Shown here piece after piece: positions 16,833 to 24,916 of a stretch of 37,836 nucleotides of DNA; positions within the stretch are counted from its first letter, which is position 1; every line of letters starts with the position of its first letter. The stretch covers positions 1 to 37,836 of the forward strand of contig JBNJEA010000012.1 of NCBI GenBank assembly GCA_051745395.1, in the 5' to 3' direction. The notes beneath the pieces were generated by a model. The model saw only the letters and a list, made by a program, of their open reading frames with translations. It was not told the DNA's origin and did not search any database. Both the position numbers and the translations under genes were made by a program. Source of the stretch: JBNJEA01 sp051745395. Its GTDB lineage: Bacteria; Desulfobacterota; Desulfobacteria; Desulfobacterales; Desulfosalsimonadaceae.

Positions 16833-18731
16833 TTATTCTCCTTTTGGCGATTTCTGGTCTGAATCGGAATTTGCCACGGTTATATGCCCCAATTTATTAA
16901 GATATGCAATTATTATCTGTTTTGCAATGGGACCGGCCCCCGAAGAACCATGTTTGCCGTGCTCAATGAGCACCGATACCGCAATTTCCGGATTATCGGC
17001 CGGCGCATACCCGACAAACCAGGCATGCGGCAAATGTTTCCGCTTGATTCCTTCGGCATCCGAATCTTGCGGTTTTGCGCCCTTTTTCCGGCTGACCACC
17101 TGGGCCGTGCCGGTTTTTCCGCAAATTTGGACATGGTCGGATCGGACATGCCCGTAAGCGGTGCCGCGGATATCGTTTACCACCTTCCACAGGCCCTTCT
17201 GAATAATGCCGAGCGTTTGCTTGCTCGCCGGCAGGCGGGCCCGGATATCGGGTTCTTGCCGGTCCACGAGCTCGCCCTCGACGGTTTGAACCGACTGCAT
17301 GACCCGGGGGGCATACACCCTGCCGCCATTGCCCACGGCCGCGGTCAGCACCGCCATCTGCAGCGGCGTCACCAGGTTATATCCCTGCCCGATGGCCACG
17401 GGCAGAGTCTCGCCCGCCTGCCAGGGCACACCGGTTCTCTTGCGCTTCCATGCGGCCGTGGGGACCAGCCCTTCGGCCTCATAACCCAGATCAACACCGG
17501 TTTCCGTGCCGAGGCCGCAGGCCTTGGCATACCAGGCCAGCCGGTCCACGCCGATCTGCTTTCCGACCCGGTAAAAATACACGTCACAGGATTGCGCCAG
17601 TGCGCCGACGATGTTTTTCTTTCCGTGCCCGCTTGTTTTCCAGCAATGAAAGACACGGTTGCCGAACCGGTAGTGGCCGGGGCAGTAGGTGGTGGTGTTG
17701 TCATTGACAATGCCTTCTTCCATTGCCGCCATGGCGGTGACGATTTTATAGGTCGAAGCCGGCGGATATTCGGCCTGGATGGCCTTGTTTCCCATGGGCC
17801 GTTCGGGATCATGAATCAGGGATCGCCACTTTTTATCGCTGATGCCGTTGATAAAAGCGCTCTGGTCAAAACCGGGACTGCTGGCCATGGCCAGGACATC
17901 TCCGTTTGAAGGGTCCATGGCCACCGCAGCTCCGGTTTTATCCGCCAAAAGGGACTCCGCTTTTTTCTGTAAATCAAAATCGATGGTCAAATAGACATTG
18001 TTGCCCGGTTCCGGCGGATCTGAGCCCAGCACCTTCATGACCTGGCCGGTGGCATTGACCTGCACGATCTTTTTGCCCGGCTTGCCGCTTAACTGGGTTT
18101 CAAAGGTCTTTTCCGCCCCGGACCGGCCGACCATGTCTCCGCCCCGTTTTTCCGGATAGCGGCCGGATTTGAGTTCTTTGGTACTGATTTCACCGAGATA
18201 GCCGATCAGATGGGCTGCCAGGGGGTTGTAAATGTAATTGCGACGCGGGCCGGTTTGGATCAAAATGCCCGGCAATTCAAACCGGCGGCTCAACAAAATG
18301 GCCATTAAATCCCGGCCGATATCCTTTTTCAGCAGCACGGTCCGATAGCCGTAAGGCCCCTGCTCTTTCCGGATCCGCTCCCGGATCTGTTCCGGGCTCA
18401 AATCAATGTATCCGGAAAGTTTTTCCGCGGTTTGCTCGAGGGGTTTGGCATCTTCCGGGATAATGCACAGATCGAACGCCGGCCGGTTGTCAACGAGCAA
18501 CTTGCCGTTTCGGTCCAATATCTGCCCGCGCAGCGGCGGAGTCCGGAGCTTCCGCAGGCAGTTGTTCTTGGATATGTCATGAAAATATTGGCCCCGCACG
18601 ATTTGCAGGTAAAACAGCCGGCCGCCGAGCAGGCAAAACACCACCACGATACACAGCATCGTTTTCATCAGGCGGTGTCGGTACCACTCACTGTCGACTT
18701 TGGGGAAATAGTTTTCTGAATGATCTGCCAA
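16833..18731 (-). CDS. mrdA: Penicillin-binding protein 2 (elongation transpeptidase)
   Basis: PBP2 cross-links peptidoglycan during lateral-wall growth together with RodA and MreBCD. The 632-residue protein has an N-terminal membrane anchor (about residues 22-45), a PBP dimerisation domain, and a C-terminal transpeptidase domain. The active-site motifs are STYK at 326-329 (Ser326 nucleophile), SCD at 381-383 (the SxN position, Asp as is usual in PBP2) and KTGTA at 539-543. GRSGAEKTFETQLSG is typical of the family. It follows mreD after a 173-bp gap and is followed by glnS two bases later. Confidence 0.95.
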   Translation of the reverse strand: MADHSENYFPKVDSEWYRHRLMKTMLCIVVVFCLLGGRLFYLQIVRGQYFHDISKNNCLRKLRTPPLRGQILDRNGKLLVDNRPAFDLCIIPEDAKPLEQTAEKLSGYIDLSPEQIRERIRKEQGPYGYRTVLLKKDIGRDLMAILLSRRFELPGILIQTGPRRNYIYNPLAAHLIGYLGEISTKELKSGRYPEKRGGDMVGRSGAEKTFETQLSGKPGKKIVQVNATGQVMKVLGSDPPEPGNNVYLTIDFDLQKKAESLLADKTGAAVAMDPSNGDVLAMASSPGFDQSAFINGISDKKWRSLIHDPERPMGNKAIQAEYPPASTYKIVTAMAAMEEGIVNDNTTTYCPGHYRFGNRVFHCWKTSGHGKKNIVGALAQSCDVYFYRVGKQIGVDRLAWYAKACGLGTETGVDLGYEAEGLVPTAAWKRKRTGVPWQAGETLPVAIGQGYNLVTPLQMAVLTAAVGNGGRVYAPRVMQSVQTVEGELVDRQEPDIRARLPASKQTLGIIQKGLWKVVNDIRGTAYGHVRSDHVQICGKTGTAQVVSRKKGAKPQDSDAEGIKRKHLPHAWFVGYAPADNPEIAVSVLIEHGKHGSSGAGPIAKQIIIAYLNKLGHITVANSDSDQKSPKGE

Positions 18732-18904
18732 AACAATTCCTGATTAAAAACATTTTGGTTATCCGGTTCGCTCCAGTACATGACGAATCATCGAGTTATT
18801 TTCCAACCTCGTGCAAAGGCGCCGCCACAAGCGCCCAGAATGGCTTGAAAACATTGCGTATTTGCGTCATGGCGCGAAACTTGAGGGATTTGCAAAGCAG
18901 GTAT
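18732..18904. other. Spacer between mreD and mrdA
   Basis: A 173-bp gap inside an otherwise tight operon. No gene, clear terminator or confident promoter is visible. Open frames crossing it on the plus strand are antisense to mreD and not credible. Confidence 0.4.
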
Positions 18905-19423
18905 TTAGCGCCCGTTTTCAGAAAGCGCTGCCCCGCTTATTGCATCGATCCGGGAGAAGACCGCTTTAAAGAAAATCAACAAAACCGGGGCGGTCACTGT
19001 AGCCCACAACATTTGAAATCCAATGATTTCCCCCGCGTTTGCCGACAAAACGGGCATCCCTTTCTGCAGACTGATGGCGGTCCAGAAGACACAGTTTTCA
19101 AACAGCACGCCGATGATGACGATGAGAGGAAACAACAGTTTTCCGCTTAAACGAATCCACCGCCAGACCCGACGAAACCCCACGAACAGCCAGAGATAAA
19201 TCGTGATATAAATCCCTATGGGGGCGCCCGAAACCATATCCATCATGAGCCCGGCCCCCAGCACCACCGCCAGCCCCTCCCCGAACGGCCGGTAAAGGCT
19301 CAGAAAAACGACCAAAGGGATAATGAAATCATAAAACCGCAGCATCGCAGGCAAATCCGGCACCACCACGGTCTGGATCACCAGCAGCCCCAACGCCATG
19401 GCGACAAAAAAAACGTAGCGCAT
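18905..19423 (-). CDS. mreD: Rod-shape-determining protein MreD
   Basis: A 172-residue inner-membrane protein of the elongation complex, mostly hydrophobic helices. It has family-like features: an N-terminal membrane helix, YRPFGEGLAVVLGAGLMMDM and GAPIGIYITIYLWL. Its start overlaps the mreC stop by one base, and mreC, mreD, mrdA is the classic order. Sequence alone would be weak because MreD is poorly conserved; the context makes it secure. Confidence 0.9.
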   Translation of the reverse strand: MRYVFFVAMALGLLVIQTVVVPDLPAMLRFYDFIIPLVVFLSLYRPFGEGLAVVLGAGLMMDMVSGAPIGIYITIYLWLFVGFRRVWRWIRLSGKLLFPLIVIIGVLFENCVFWTAISLQKGMPVLSANAGEIIGFQMLWATVTAPVLLIFFKAVFSRIDAISGAALSENGR

Positions 19424-20262
19424 TATTGCTCTTCGACGGATCCGATTTCCGGTGGGTTTAAAATGATCATGACTTCTTCAAGTTTATGAAAATCCACGAA
19501 AGGTGTTATTTCAATTTCTTGAAATATGCCGGAATTGCGCCGCAGGACTTTGGTTACCCGGCCGATGCGCAGGCCTTTGGGGTAAATGGCGTCAAAGCCG
19601 GATGTAATCACGGTGTCGCCGACATCGATATCGAGTTTCCGCAGGGCATATTCAAACTTACACATCCGTTCCGAAAGTCCCCGGACAAGACCCCGGGCCC
19701 GTGTGCGCTGGATGAGGGCATCGACGGCACTGTTGCGGTCAACAAGCAGCAATACCTTGGCATACTCATTTGACACGGCTGTCACCTGGCCCACGATACC
19801 ATCGGGCACCACCACGGGCTGGCCGGTCTCAATACCGTCGGTTGCGCCCTTATTGACAATCACCGTACGATACCACGGGGAAGGGTCCTTGGCGACCACC
19901 TCGGCGGCGACCATCGAAAAATCGGTATTGGATTTAAAATCCACAAAGCGCTTCAGACGGGTATTTTCAGCGGCGGTTTCCTTGCAGGCGTGAAGTTTTT
20001 GACGGGCTCTGGCCAGTTGCATGCGCAAATCGGCATTTTCACGGGCCGCGGAGACCAGGTTGAAATAATTCGTCCAGACGCTGTCGGCAAATCCGATGGT
20101 TTGCGAAACGGTTTCCTGGAACGGGGCGACAAAAAACAGTACGGTTTGGGTGGCCGCTGACTGGAAAGCGGGTTTCCGAATATAATTAAACGAAAAAACA
20201 ATCCCGTTGAGTACGATCAAAATGATCGCCCCGGCCACCACCATCGTCTTTTTGGAAAACAT
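19423..20262 (-). CDS. mreC: Rod-shape-determining protein MreC
   Basis: MreC is anchored in the inner membrane and links MreB to the periplasmic PBP2. The 279-residue protein has one N-terminal membrane helix (about 6-26), a coiled coil (about 65-100) and two beta domains with VVAKDPSPWYRTVIVNKGATDGI and GQPVVVPDGIVGQVTAVS, which are MreC signatures. It follows mreB by three bases and overlaps mreD. Confidence 0.95.
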   Translation of the reverse strand: MFSKKTMVVAGAIILIVLNGIVFSFNYIRKPAFQSAATQTVLFFVAPFQETVSQTIGFADSVWTNYFNLVSAARENADLRMQLARARQKLHACKETAAENTRLKRFVDFKSNTDFSMVAAEVVAKDPSPWYRTVIVNKGATDGIETGQPVVVPDGIVGQVTAVSNEYAKVLLLVDRNSAVDALIQRTRARGLVRGLSERMCKFEYALRKLDIDVGDTVITSGFDAIYPKGLRIGRVTKVLRRNSGIFQEIEITPFVDFHKLEEVMIILNPPEIGSVEEQ

Positions 20263-20265
20263 GGA

Positions 20266-21303
20266 TCAGTCGATAACCACCTGTCTGAGGATCTCGAGAC
20301 TATTGAGTGTTTTGCCGGACCCGATGGCAACAGTCGACAACGGATCTTCGGTGACCGTAATCGGCAAGCCTGTTTCTTCGCGCAGCAGTTTGTCCAGGTT
20401 TTTCAGCAGGGCGCCGCCCCCGGTGAGCACAATGCCGCGATCTACGATATCTGCCGCCAGCTCCGGGGGGGTTTGCTCAAGGGCAATTTTGCTGATCTCC
20501 ACGATGGCATCAATCTGTTCGGCAATGGCCACCCGGATTTCCTCCGAATCGATGGCTAAAATTTTCGGAATGCCGGAGACCAGGTCCCGCCCCTTGACCT
20601 CTATGGTTTCATAATTTTCCGAATCGGGATAGGCGTTGCCGATCGTGGTCTTGATAATCTCGGCGGTCCGTTCGCCGATGAGCAGGTTGTACTTGCGCTT
20701 GACATACTGCATGATGGCCGTATCCATCTTGTCCCCAGCCACCCGGATCGAGCGGCTGTATACGATACCGGCCAGCGAAATTACCGCAACTTCGGTGGTG
20801 CCGCCGCCGATATCGACGACCATGTTACAGGTCGGCTCCGTGATGGGCAGTCCGGCCCCGATCGCGGCCGCCATCGGCTCTTCGATTAAAAAGACCTCCC
20901 GTGCTCCCGCAGATTCGGCGGCTTCCTTGACGGCCCGCTTTTCAACCGGTGTAATCCCGGTGGGCACCGCGATGACAATGCGCGGACGGACAAATGTTCG
21001 CCGGTTGTGGACCTTGCGGATAAAATGGCGCAGCATGGCCTCGGTCACGTCGAAATCCGCAATAACGCCGTCATGCATGGGCCGGATGGCTACAATATTG
21101 CCGGGGGTTCGGCCCAGCATGTTCTTTGCTTCCAAGCCGACGGCCAGGACCCGGTTTTTCATACGGTTATCCGTCCGGACGGCCACCACCGACGGCTCGC
21201 TCAACACAATGCCCTTGTTTTTGACATACACAAGCGTATTGGCGGTCCCCAGATCAATAGCCAGATCATTTGAAAAAATCCCGAGCAGCGAATCCAAAAA
21301 CAA
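20266..21303 (-). CDS. mreB: Rod-shape-determining actin homologue MreB
   Basis: MreB is the cytoplasmic actin-like ATPase whose filaments direct lateral-wall synthesis. The 345-residue protein has the actin-fold motifs LAIDLGTANTLVYVKNKGI (phosphate 1), MVVDIGGGTTEVAVISLAG (phosphate 2) and VLTGGGALLKNLDKLL (adenosine). The start is TTG: AAGGAGG lies 7 bases before it, and the protein begins FLDSLLGIFSNDLAID, as MreB does. It is the first gene of the mreBCD-mrdA-glnS unit. Confidence 0.97.
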   Translation of the reverse strand: MFLDSLLGIFSNDLAIDLGTANTLVYVKNKGIVLSEPSVVAVRTDNRMKNRVLAVGLEAKNMLGRTPGNIVAIRPMHDGVIADFDVTEAMLRHFIRKVHNRRTFVRPRIVIAVPTGITPVEKRAVKEAAESAGAREVFLIEEPMAAAIGAGLPITEPTCNMVVDIGGGTTEVAVISLAGIVYSRSIRVAGDKMDTAIMQYVKRKYNLLIGERTAEIIKTTIGNAYPDSENYETIEVKGRDLVSGIPKILAIDSEEIRVAIAEQIDAIVEISKIALEQTPPELAADIVDRGIVLTGGGALLKNLDKLLREETGLPITVTEDPLSTVAIGSGKTLNSLEILRQVVID

Positions 21304-21492
21304 TGTCGAGCCTCCTTATGTTTCCAAGCGGGTCGATGCAGAAATGACGCATCCGAGTCAGTCCAGACGGGATATCGGCAGAAATTCTTCGATCTCTCCG
21401 GATTGCTTGCCGGATGAAATCAATTTTTTATGGCTAACAAAAAAGGGGGACTATTACAAGCAGAAAATCATTCGATAATGCGGGTTTTGCAT
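21304..21492. other. mreB leader and serine-hydrolase 3' spacer
   Basis: This 189-bp gap should hold the mreB promoter on the minus strand. A T-rich block (CCCCCTTTTTTGTTAG) occurs at about 21437-21452, but without a strong stem before it. I see no confident promoter. Confidence 0.35.
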
Positions 21493-22602
21493 TCAAATAA
21501 AGTGCTGCATCACCGCATCGTGTACTTTCGGCCGGAAAGCCTTGATCCGTTCATTTGACCGGGACGGATGCACCCGGTTGGTGAGCAGAATCACGATGAT
21601 GCGGCGTTGTAAATCCATCCAGAAGGATGTGCCCGTAAACCCGAGATGGCCGACGGTTTTGCCGGCGGTGAAATATTTTCCCGCACTCGATGTCCGACCG
21701 GAAGGCACGTCAAAACCAAGGGCACGCTCGGCATCTGCCGGGATGCGGAAAAATTTTGCGACATTTTCATAACCGAACCCGGTGGTTGCCTTTTTTTTAC
21801 CGTATTCACACAACAAAAAATAAAGCAAATCACAAACGGCATCCGCGGTGCCGAAAAGCCCCGCATGGCCGCCGACACCGCTTGTGGCATAGGCGTTTTC
21901 ATCATGGACCACACCGGAAAGTACTCCCCTGGCCGGGCAGCGCTCGGTGGCAGCGTAGCCCGATTTCGGGGTTGCCGGAAACGGCCGGGGATTGAAAAAC
22001 AAGTCCTCGATGCCCAGAGGCGCATAGATGTCCTCGACAACGCCCCGGTCCAGGGGCTTTGCCGCAAGCGTTTCATAAACCCACTGCAGCACCATAAACC
22101 CGATATCACTGTAGACGGTTTTCGAACCGATGGGATGGGCCAGGGGTTCGGCGGCCAGCAATTCATGCAGGCAGCTTTTGCGTTCGGCAATCGGGCAATC
22201 AAGCAATTGGCGGTAGTAAGGGCGGTAGTCGGAAAACCCGGACGTGTGACACAGAAGCTGGCAGACGGTAATGGCGGCTTTTTCGCTGCCGGCCGGCAAC
22301 GGCACCACTTCGCCGAGCCGGGTATCGATACCCAGCCGATTGTCGCGCACCAACTGCATGACCGCCAGGGCGGTGGCCAGCGGCTTGGTCAAAGACGCCA
22401 GGTCGAAAACCGTGTGGCGCGACACCGGTTCGGCCGTCCACAGATTGGCACAGCCCGCCGCGCAGACCCATCGCCGATTGTCACGGTTTGCCGCAAGCAG
22501 CACGCCGCCGGGAAAAACCTTTTCCGCCACCCCCCGGCGCATACATTCGGCCACATCCGGCATCTGCTTATCCATTGCCGGGGTTTTGCCTCCTGTATTC
22601 AA
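21493..22602 (-). CDS. Class C beta-lactamase-fold serine hydrolase
   Basis: A 369-residue member of the beta-lactamase/DD-peptidase-like serine hydrolase family. The SxxK motif is SLTK in FDLASLTKPLATALAV, the YxN position reads YSD in VYSDIGFMVLQW, and the third motif is HLGFTGTS, the HxG type of class C relatives. No signal peptide is evident, so a cytoplasmic location is possible. The start overlaps the upstream LD-carboxypeptidase stop by 4 bp (ATGA), which suggests coupled translation and a shared role in muropeptide turnover. The substrate is unknown; true beta-lactamase activity is unlikely without a signal peptide. Confidence 0.85.
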   Translation of the reverse strand: MNTGGKTPAMDKQMPDVAECMRRGVAEKVFPGGVLLAANRDNRRWVCAAGCANLWTAEPVSRHTVFDLASLTKPLATALAVMQLVRDNRLGIDTRLGEVVPLPAGSEKAAITVCQLLCHTSGFSDYRPYYRQLLDCPIAERKSCLHELLAAEPLAHPIGSKTVYSDIGFMVLQWVYETLAAKPLDRGVVEDIYAPLGIEDLFFNPRPFPATPKSGYAATERCPARGVLSGVVHDENAYATSGVGGHAGLFGTADAVCDLLYFLLCEYGKKKATTGFGYENVAKFFRIPADAERALGFDVPSGRTSSAGKYFTAGKTVGHLGFTGTSFWMDLQRRIIVILLTNRVHPSRSNERIKAFRPKVHDAVMQHFI

Positions 22603-23540
22603 ATCGCCGGGGCCTGTGCGTATGTCAAACTGGCCGTTTGCGTGTCAACCGTTGCCGAAAGGCCGATGGGCAGGGTCAAATTCGGCAGATCATGGCCGAC
22701 AGAAAATCCCGAAAGCACGGGAAATGCGGCATTGGAAAAACAATCTTCGAAAATCCGCCGGATATCCGATGCTTTTCCGCAATCCGTAAAGCTGCCGAAA
22801 CAGATGCCGGCCACACGATCAAAACAGCCGGCAAGCCGCATCTGGGTCAGCATCCGGTCGATTCGGTAGGGTTTTTCCCCGATGTCTTCGAAAAAAACAA
22901 TGCAATCCGTAAAATCCGGCGCATAGGGGGTGGCCAGCATGTGCGACAGCGTGGAAAGATTGCCGCCGACAACCGGACCTTGGGCTTTTCCGCCAGCGAT
23001 GATTCCGGTTTCGGACGCAATCAAGACCGGTGGCTTCTTTCCCGTCAATGCCGCCTGGACCGAGGCCCGCGTTTCTGCGTCCGCATTGCCCAGCCCGGTC
23101 ACCATGGGGGCATGCAGTGTCGTCCACCCGCATCGACTGTAAAGGGTATTGACCAGGGCCGAAATATCGCTGCAGCCCAGAAAAAGCTTGGGAAACGCGG
23201 CCATTTTTTCATAATCGATGCCGGCCAGAAGCCGAAGGCTGCCGTATCCGCCCCGGGCGCACCACACGGCGTCAATGGTGGAATCGGCAAACAGGTCCTG
23301 GATTGTTTGAAGCCGATGGGCATCCGGGCCGGCAAGGTAACGGTCTGCGGCAAACAGCGATCCGAAATAAACCGGTGTGAAACCCATGTCCGACAACACA
23401 TTGACCCCGGCATCAAAGGCCTTTTTGTCAAAAGGGCTTGCCGGGGCGGCAATGCCGATGCGGGCGCCGGGGCGCAAGGCTTTGGGACGCAAAACTGTCA
23501 ATGCCTGGGGCTCGGCAGTCTTTGTAAATGACATCATCAA
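22599..23540 (-). CDS. ldcA: LD-carboxypeptidase (peptidase S66)
   Basis: LD-carboxypeptidase removes the terminal D-alanine from cytoplasmic tetrapeptides during peptidoglycan recycling. The 313-residue protein has the family triad in order: the nucleophilic Ser in CARGGYGS, Glu in FFEDIGEKPYRIDRML, and His in GHDLPNLTLPIG. IGIAAPASPF at the start is typical. The first residues are MMMS, so the exact start codon is ambiguous. It starts 7 bp after the diguanylate cyclase stop and overlaps the serine hydrolase. Confidence 0.92.
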   Translation of the reverse strand: MMMSFTKTAEPQALTVLRPKALRPGARIGIAAPASPFDKKAFDAGVNVLSDMGFTPVYFGSLFAADRYLAGPDAHRLQTIQDLFADSTIDAVWCARGGYGSLRLLAGIDYEKMAAFPKLFLGCSDISALVNTLYSRCGWTTLHAPMVTGLGNADAETRASVQAALTGKKPPVLIASETGIIAGGKAQGPVVGGNLSTLSHMLATPYAPDFTDCIVFFEDIGEKPYRIDRMLTQMRLAGCFDRVAGICFGSFTDCGKASDIRRIFEDCFSNAAFPVLSGFSVGHDLPNLTLPIGLSATVDTQTASLTYAQAPAI

Positions 23541-23547
23541 CCCGGAC

Positions 23548-24717
23548 CTATGCCGTGTGTTCCAGCTGGCGGATCATATACCGGGAAATTTCATTTTTGG
23601 CCGTTGTATCGAGTTCGAGAAACGAAACCCCGGTATCATGACGGCTGGACTCGAAGGATTCCACCCGGACCACGGTGCCGATTACCCATAGGGGCCCTTC
23701 GGTTTCGTTTAACGCAATCTGCAACTGCACCTTCGTCCCCGGCTCCATGAACTGATCGCTTTCAAGAAGAATGCCCGCCACGCTGATGTTTTTACCCCTG
23801 GCCCGCCATTGACCGGTCTGCTGGTCGAACCCGAGTGGCTTGACCTGGACGGGGGAGCCGAAATTGACCCGCAGAAACCGGCGCTTGTCCCGGGAGTAGA
23901 CCATTACGTTGTTTTTGCCATGGGCTTTGGCCCGATACAGGGCCTTGTCAGCGTTTTTGAGCAAATGCGTGGGCGTCTGGGCATCAATAGGAAAGGTGGC
24001 CAGCCCGCCGCTGATGGTGGGCCGAATTACACAGTTCTCATAAGAAAAATCCTTGTGTTCGATGCGTTCGCGGATCCGCTCGCCAAGAATCAGGCCCTCC
24101 ACCTTACCGGTTTCCGGCAGTACCACCACCATTTCCTCCCCCCCGTAACGGGCCGCGGTGTCTTCGGTTCGGATTTCCTGACGGATGATCCGCGCAATTT
24201 CCTGGAGCACCATATCGCCGGCCAGATGCCCGAAGACATCATTGATCTGTTTAAAATCATCAATGTCTAGAAACAGTATGCATAATTCGGTTTCATAGCG
24301 TTTGGCCCGGGAAATTTCGCGTTTCAGGGTCTCGTCAAATGTCGTCCGGGAATACAAACCGGTCAGGCTGTCGAATTTCATGGAATTCAAATGGTTTTCA
24401 AACACATGAATATCGACGACAACCGGGTTTTGAAAACTCTGATCAATGGAGCAGAAATAATCACATACCACGGTTCGCAGATTGACCGCGCGCCCCAGCT
24501 TCTCGCTCATCTCCCGGCGGTGGTCCAAAATTTGCTGCCAGCAGGTCTCGGCAATTTCGGGGGCGATATCCAGGTGGGTCAGTATTTTGAATAAAACGGA
24601 ATAGGCGTGTTTTTCGCCGGTTTGATCCACAATTCGATTGATCTCCTGAATCAGGCAATCATCTTGGTCGGCGTACTGGTATATGGCATTGACAACGGTG
24701 TCTCGTATGCGCTTCAC
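23548..24717 (-). CDS. GGDEF diguanylate cyclase with PilZ domain
   Basis: A 389-residue protein with three parts. Residues 1-112 are a soluble helical domain I do not recognise. Residues 113-270 are a GGDEF domain with an intact active site, GGEEM at 192-196, so it should make c-di-GMP; an inhibitory I-site RxxD (R183-D186) lies five residues before it, the standard spacing. Residues 276-389 are a PilZ domain with RxxxR (R279-R283) and NxSxxG (N310-G315), so it should also bind c-di-GMP. No membrane segments are seen. The start is GTG with GGGGG upstream. It is the first gene of a unit with two peptidoglycan-related genes. Confidence 0.92.
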   Translation of the reverse strand: MKRIRDTVVNAIYQYADQDDCLIQEINRIVDQTGEKHAYSVLFKILTHLDIAPEIAETCWQQILDHRREMSEKLGRAVNLRTVVCDYFCSIDQSFQNPVVVDIHVFENHLNSMKFDSLTGLYSRTTFDETLKREISRAKRYETELCILFLDIDDFKQINDVFGHLAGDMVLQEIARIIRQEIRTEDTAARYGGEEMVVVLPETGKVEGLILGERIRERIEHKDFSYENCVIRPTISGGLATFPIDAQTPTHLLKNADKALYRAKAHGKNNVMVYSRDKRRFLRVNFGSPVQVKPLGFDQQTGQWRARGKNISVAGILLESDQFMEPGTKVQLQIALNETEGPLWVIGTVVRVESFESSRHDTGVSFLELDTTAKNEISRYMIRQLEHTA

Positions 24718-24809
24718 CCTTTTTGCCCCCTGCCATTATTGCGTTAGCGGAAAAATCAAATCATTATGATCAAACCCTCGTAAACCGAGCTGAACGGTTT
24801 ATCTATATC

Positions 24810-24838
24810 AAAATAAATAGAGTTGCAACACAAGTCAA
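24810..24838 (-). promoter_or_regulatory. Promoter of the GGDEF-ldcA-hydrolase unit
   Basis: On the minus strand TTGACT (24838-24833) and TATTTT (24815-24810) are 17 bp apart in an AT-rich stretch, about 93 bp before the GTG start. A small inverted repeat AAACCG/CGGTTT (24783-24801) lies in the leader. Confidence 0.55.
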
Positions 24839-24916
24839 ATAAAAAATTGTAGTAGGGATACTGCTGATAAAAAGCATCAAAAAACCGACAAAATGTTTCG
24901 ACCGGCCGTTTCGATT

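Noticed and set aside
16396..17909. Plus-strand open frames opposite glnS and mrdA
   Set aside because: They are shadows of the high-GC third positions of two well-identified minus-strand genes.
21646..23531. Two long plus-strand open frames (about 400 and 350 codons)
   Set aside because: Both are antisense to the serine hydrolase and ldcA genes, whose catalytic motifs are clear; the translations are Arg/Gln-rich without domain features.
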